From assembly GCA_023421955.1 (NCBI GenBank), contig JAEZSE010000050.1, positions 62,001-126,000 of the forward strand: 64,000 nt of DNA, written 5' to 3'. Shown in pieces: positions 60,660 to 64,000 of this stretch. How positions within the stretch are numbered: position 1 is the stretch's first letter; each line of letters starts with the position of its first letter. The stretch is from Bacillota bacterium (GTDB taxonomy: Bacteria; Bacillota; Clostridia; Christensenellales; UMGS416). A program made the translations under genes and the position numbers. Under the pieces are notes generated by a model. That model ran no database searches. It was not told the origin of the DNA and saw nothing but the letters and a program-made list of their open reading frames with translations.

Positions 60660-62591
60660 CTAACTATCATTCTCGCAGATCATAAAAGATTTACTTGTTC
60701 TAGCTTGCCTAACCACCGTGCTCATGGGATAGGCATACTTGTTCCTGTTCCTGTTGCCCGGATCATTGACCAGTACATGACCGTCCTCCGTGATCCCCCT
60801 TAGAACAATGTAATGCCCGCCTGTGGTGAAGATTCCCGGCCCCATATGGGCAATCACAGGATATCCAGCCCTAAGGGCTTCGGCGATCTGTTCTTCATCG
60901 TTGGCGATCCATGTCCCTTCTACTCCATATAGTTGAGCCAGTTTGGTCAGGCAGGTATGGCTAAGCCCGTTCCCGTCGTAGTAGCCATTGTCATAGGCCC
61001 ATTTAAACAAAGTATATGGGTTCTGGCTGGTATTGCCCGTCAGATAGGAAATAACCATCGACATGCTCGCTGCACCGCACCCGGATGTTTTAACGGATTT
61101 AGCCTCGCCGTCGATATAGCAGACAGTTTGAGTGTAGTCGCCCTGAAGATACAGCGGAATCGGCATACCACCCTCCGGGATGTCTATTACACCCGACCAA
61201 TCCGTAGCAGGACTTCCCGATACGGTATTCGCAAGCGATGCCAGCATGGTGTAGTATTTCGAGCTCGTCAGAGATTCGAGAATTTGAAGCTGCTGCTCCG
61301 TGTAATTGAAGTCGGTCAGCGTGTCATCCCAATACCGGGCTGCCACTGTGATGTTTAGAATGCGTATTGGGGCAGGTGTTGGAGTTGAGGTAAACAAACT
61401 TGCTGGCGTAACAGTAGCCTGTGGTGTTGATACCGGAATCTTCTCTGTAATCGTGTGTCTGATTGTTACCATCTTCCAGAAAACATCACGAAGCATGGAA
61501 ATCCGCTGATTATCCATGGTTACGACATCCATCGGATTTTCGGCATCCAAACTGGCGATGACCGCAAAGACGGCGAGGATGTCCGGCCAGTTATCAATAG
61601 AAGACCGTTCGTCGTCTCCCACAAACGCCAGTCTGACCTGATCGACCTGTCCGGCGGTTCGCTTGATGTTCTCCACCTTGGCATCGAATTCACTGTTCAG
61701 CTCTTGAACAGCCTCGGAGATAGTTGGCGTTCCATCCGCGCCACCATTGACAAAGATGCCGAAGGGGGAGCTTAACAAGAAGACAATTGCGGCAATGATG
61801 ATAATGATGACGACTACCACCCAGCCGCCGGCAGCTATAGCGGAGATGAGCGCCTTGGTTGCCGCAATGATCGCCTTTACACTTGCAATGGTAGCCTTGA
61901 CCATGAGCTTGATTCCGGTGGCGATTGCCTTGGCAGTTGCTCTTGCAGCTCTCGCAGCCTGTACTGAAGCTCTCGCGGCTGTTCTGGCAGTCCTTGCCGT
62001 AGTCTTTACTGTCTTTGCACCGGTTTTGATCGACCGCGCCGATGCCTTAACGACACGTTGGGGCGTTTTCATGCTCTTCGAGGCTGTTTTAACGGTGTGT
62101 GCCGCGCCTTTCCGGCCACTGACTACTGTGTTATGCAGAGTTTCGGCAGGATGATATCCGCTCTGCCCGGCGTTACGGATAACAGGCGTCCGTCCTGTGC
62201 CGTAGGGCTTATCAGAAGGCGTTGAGATTGTGGATTGGGTGGGGGTATGTTTCGCGGAATATTCCTTCCCACTCGGATTCGATGAATGGGAGGTCTCTGC
62301 CTGACCTGACCTATCTTCGACCTTTTGCTTCCAGGCCTGCTTTCCTCTCCGTGCAAGCCGGTTCACTAAGGTGCGGATCACACGTGAGCCCTTCTGAACT
62401 ACGGTGGAAGCGCCTCTTGTTGTCTGGTCAGTGGCATACTGCTCAGGCTGCTCGCCTTGATTGTGAGTTTGAGTCTCCTTTAATTTATCCCTGGCTTTCA
62501 GCAAGTTGTCCTTCGTCTTCCGCGGCAACCGTACCGCGGTTTTCAATATTTTGGGGGTGTTCGCCGCGGCTCTGGTCTTGATCTCTTTCAC
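60660..62591 (-). CDS. Membrane-anchored C39-type peptidase of the transfer system
   Basis: 643 residues from GTG 62591, with AGGAGG 6 bases upstream. The N-terminal ~250 residues are basic and rich in Lys/Thr/Ala repeats (KTAxKT patterns), cytoplasmic. A membrane helix lies near 260-285 (VVVVIIIIIAAIVFLL), then a linker with Pro/Thr repeats (~405-420). The C-terminal ~170 residues form a C39-like peptidase: TSGCGAAS with the catalytic Cys, GGHYIVLRG with the His, and VNDPGN. In Tn916/Tn1549-type elements a protein in this place opens the cell wall for DNA transfer, usually with a lysozyme domain. I see no lysozyme domain here. Confidence 0.85.
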   Translation of the reverse strand: MKEIKTRAAANTPKILKTAVRLPRKTKDNLLKARDKLKETQTHNQGEQPEQYATDQTTRGASTVVQKGSRVIRTLVNRLARRGKQAWKQKVEDRSGQAETSHSSNPSGKEYSAKHTPTQSTISTPSDKPYGTGRTPVIRNAGQSGYHPAETLHNTVVSGRKGAAHTVKTASKSMKTPQRVVKASARSIKTGAKTVKTTARTARTAARASVQAARAARATAKAIATGIKLMVKATIASVKAIIAATKALISAIAAGGWVVVVIIIIIAAIVFLLSSPFGIFVNGGADGTPTISEAVQELNSEFDAKVENIKRTAGQVDQVRLAFVGDDERSSIDNWPDILAVFAVIASLDAENPMDVVTMDNQRISMLRDVFWKMVTIRHTITEKIPVSTPQATVTPASLFTSTPTPAPIRILNITVAARYWDDTLTDFNYTEQQLQILESLTSSKYYTMLASLANTVSGSPATDWSGVIDIPEGGMPIPLYLQGDYTQTVCYIDGEAKSVKTSGCGAASMSMVISYLTGNTSQNPYTLFKWAYDNGYYDGNGLSHTCLTKLAQLYGVEGTWIANDEEQIAEALRAGYPVIAHMGPGIFTTGGHYIVLRGITEDGHVLVNDPGNRNRNKYAYPMSTVVRQARTSKSFMICENDS

Positions 62592-62623
62592 CGGTAAGCC
62601 TCCTTTTGAAGCGGCATAGAAAA

Positions 62624-62654
62624 CGATGCCGGAAAGATCATTCTTCCGGCATCG
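62624..62654 (-). terminator. Terminator after virB4-type gene
   Basis: CGATGCCGGAA/TTCCGGCATCG, a perfect 11-bp stem. On the minus strand it is followed by GTTTTCT, placing a terminator between VirB4 and the C39-type gene. Confidence 0.75.
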
Positions 62655-62665
62655 CTGTGATGGGC

Positions 62666-64000
62666 TTATGCACCGCGTCTTCGTCTTTCGTCGGGTTTAG
62701 TGGTCATTAGCTTATATAGCTCTGTATTCCGATCAAACCTATCTACAAATGGGACAATGGCAGACGAGCATTTTAGCAACCCCTGCCCGGCCTCCGCATT
62801 GGTGATGTAGGAAAGCTGCGCGGCAGAAATGTTCAGCAGCTTGGCAAGCTCTTTTCTGTCGGTTGGGGCTTGGTTGAGCATGACAACGAATTCAGAGTTG
62901 GCGAGCATGGTGCGGGCAGTTAGGGAGCCTAGGCACTCTTCGATATTTTGCGTGATTCCGGTAGCCAGTGCTCCATCCTTGCGGAACTGCTTCCAGCTCT
63001 CAGACAGAAAGTTGCTGGACAATTCGTTCCCGAAAAACACATGCATCTCGTCGATGAAAACATGCGTCCGTTTTCCTTGCTCTCGGTTCCGGGCAACGCG
63101 GTTGCGGATGGCGTCCAGCATGACCAGCATGCCCACGGTCTTTAACTGCTTTCCCAGGTCGCGGATACCGTAGGCGATCAACCGATTATCCACATTCACG
63201 TTGGTCTGATGGGCGAATACGTTAAGATTCCCGTTGGCGACCATCTCGATGGCGAGGGCGATGTCCTTCGCCTGCGGCTCCGGTTGCCGCTTCAGCTCGG
63301 AATACAACTCCTTGAGCGTCGGCGGTCGCGTCGTGAAGTTGCTCTGCAGGTATTTACGGTATACGTTGGTCATGCACCGGTCGATGATGGATTTCTCCAT
63401 CGCGCCCAGTTTGCCGGCTCCGATGAGCTGCTCGCAGAAGGATAGGACGAACTCGCTCTTGGCGATCAGCGGGTTATCTTCGTCGCTGTAGCCGGCGGAC
63501 ATGTCCATGGCGTTGATATGATGCCGGGACGATTCCGATAGTTCGATGACCGTGCCGCCCAGCCCCTGTACCAGCGGCGCATACTCGTTTTGCGGATCGC
63601 AGATGATCACGTCGTCGCCGGTCGCAAGAATGAGTGCGACAATTTCTCGCTTTGCGATGAAGGATTTTCCGCTGCCGCTCACGCCTAGGATGAAGCCGTT
63701 GCCGTTGAGTAGCAGGAGCCTGTTGACCATGATCAGGTTCATGGAGATGGCGTTCTGGCCGTAGTAGACTCCACCGGTATCCATGATTTCCCGTGTTCGG
63801 AACGGCATGAGAACTGCCACGGACTCGGTGGTCATGGTACGCAGCGCCTCGATCTGTCGCAGCCCGTAAGGCAGCGCCGTGTTCAGTCCGTCGTACTGCT
63901 GCCATTTCAGCGTGGACATCTGGCAGAGGTGCTTGCGCGCCACGGACAGGATGCTGTCTGTGTCAGCGTCAAGTTGCTCCTTCGTGTCGGCCACCTGTAC
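62666..64000 (-). CDS. VirB4/TraE-type conjugation ATPase, C-terminal part
   Basis: The frame runs off the right edge, leaving the last ~444 residues of a protein usually near 800. Walker A GVSGSGKSF is followed by CDPQNEYAPLV, Walker B-like THVFIDEMHVFF and the TQNIEECL segment typical of VirB4/TraC ATPases. It powers the type IV-like secretion channel that moves element DNA to a recipient. It is upstream of the C39-type peptidase gene in the same orientation, as in Tn916 (Orf16 then Orf14) and Tn1549. Confidence 0.95.
   Translation of the reverse strand, partial: VQVADTKEQLDADTDSILSVARKHLCQMSTLKWQQYDGLNTALPYGLRQIEALRTMTTESVAVLMPFRTREIMDTGGVYYGQNAISMNLIMVNRLLLLNGNGFILGVSGSGKSFIAKREIVALILATGDDVIICDPQNEYAPLVQGLGGTVIELSESSRHHINAMDMSAGYSDEDNPLIAKSEFVLSFCEQLIGAGKLGAMEKSIIDRCMTNVYRKYLQSNFTTRPPTLKELYSELKRQPEPQAKDIALAIEMVANGNLNVFAHQTNVNVDNRLIAYGIRDLGKQLKTVGMLVMLDAIRNRVARNREQGKRTHVFIDEMHVFFGNELSSNFLSESWKQFRKDGALATGITQNIEECLGSLTARTMLANSEFVVMLNQAPTDRKELAKLLNISAAQLSYITNAEAGQGLLKCSSAIVPFVDRFDRNTELYKLMTTKPDERRRRGA

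Noticed and set aside
1..64000. CRISPR arrays, rRNA operons and transposase genes
   Set aside because: No regularly spaced long repeats, no rRNA sequence and no transposase motifs were seen anywhere in the window.

Overview
The window looks like Clostridia-type Bacillota DNA of roughly balanced GC. The indications are Gram-positive lipoproteins with short lipoboxes, strong AGGAGG-type ribosome binding sites, CUT1 sugar ABC importers without their own ATPase, YesM/YesN-type and membrane-anchored AraC regulators, and a Tn1549/Tn916-like conjugation module. Genus cannot be fixed from the sequence alone.

Layout. (1) 2-1765: 3' part of a cyanophycin synthetase gene, probably host chromosome. (2) About 1.9-20.8 kb ('segment A'): two sugar importers, a YesM/YesN two-component system, two GH29 fucosidases, a DUF4037 nucleotidyltransferase and two AraC regulators. 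(3) About 20.8-37.75 kb ('segment B'): a third importer with GH2, GH29 and GH35-like hydrolases under a membrane-anchored AraC regulator, then a thioredoxin/CcdA redox transporter and a membrane serine hydrolase. (4) About 37.75-56.08 kb ('segment C'): an integrase remnant fused to a Toprim-protein remnant, a DUF362 lipoprotein, a permease, an extracytoplasmic flavodoxin/DUF4405/esterase group, a two-component system, and a LysR-linked cluster of hydrolases, aldo/keto reductases and FMN reductases. (5) From 56.08 kb to the right edge ('segment D'): the left part of an integrative conjugative element with integrase, excisionase, a structured non-coding stretch, a sigma-like factor, an HTH protein, a divergent XRE/ImmA switch, a C39-type transfer peptidase and VirB4.

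The main unifying observation is that 3' fragments of a tRNA-Ser(GGA)-like gene, all in the same orientation, occur at 20789, 37748 and 56080, with a decayed trace at 1887. Segments A and B also share related left ends (1887-1983 and 20896-20996) and related right ends (about 20540-20788 and 37470-37747, each with the same small ORF, a TTGGGCAACAA motif and a terminator). This is what serial integration at one tRNA site would leave. A and B resemble cis-mobilizable cargo islands carrying glycan-use loci, C is a deleted relative of an integrative element, and D is a better preserved element whose integrase is about 90 percent identical to the remnant in C.

How the genes work together. The carbohydrate loci appear to sense an external glycan through Cache-like or cupin sensors, import oligosaccharides through lipoprotein-dependent CUT1 importers, and hydrolyse them in the cytoplasm with fucosidases and beta-galactosidase-like enzymes (no signal peptides). 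A shared ATPase must be encoded elsewhere. Segment C suggests paired outside/inside processing of an ester-containing substrate, with flavin-dependent reduction.
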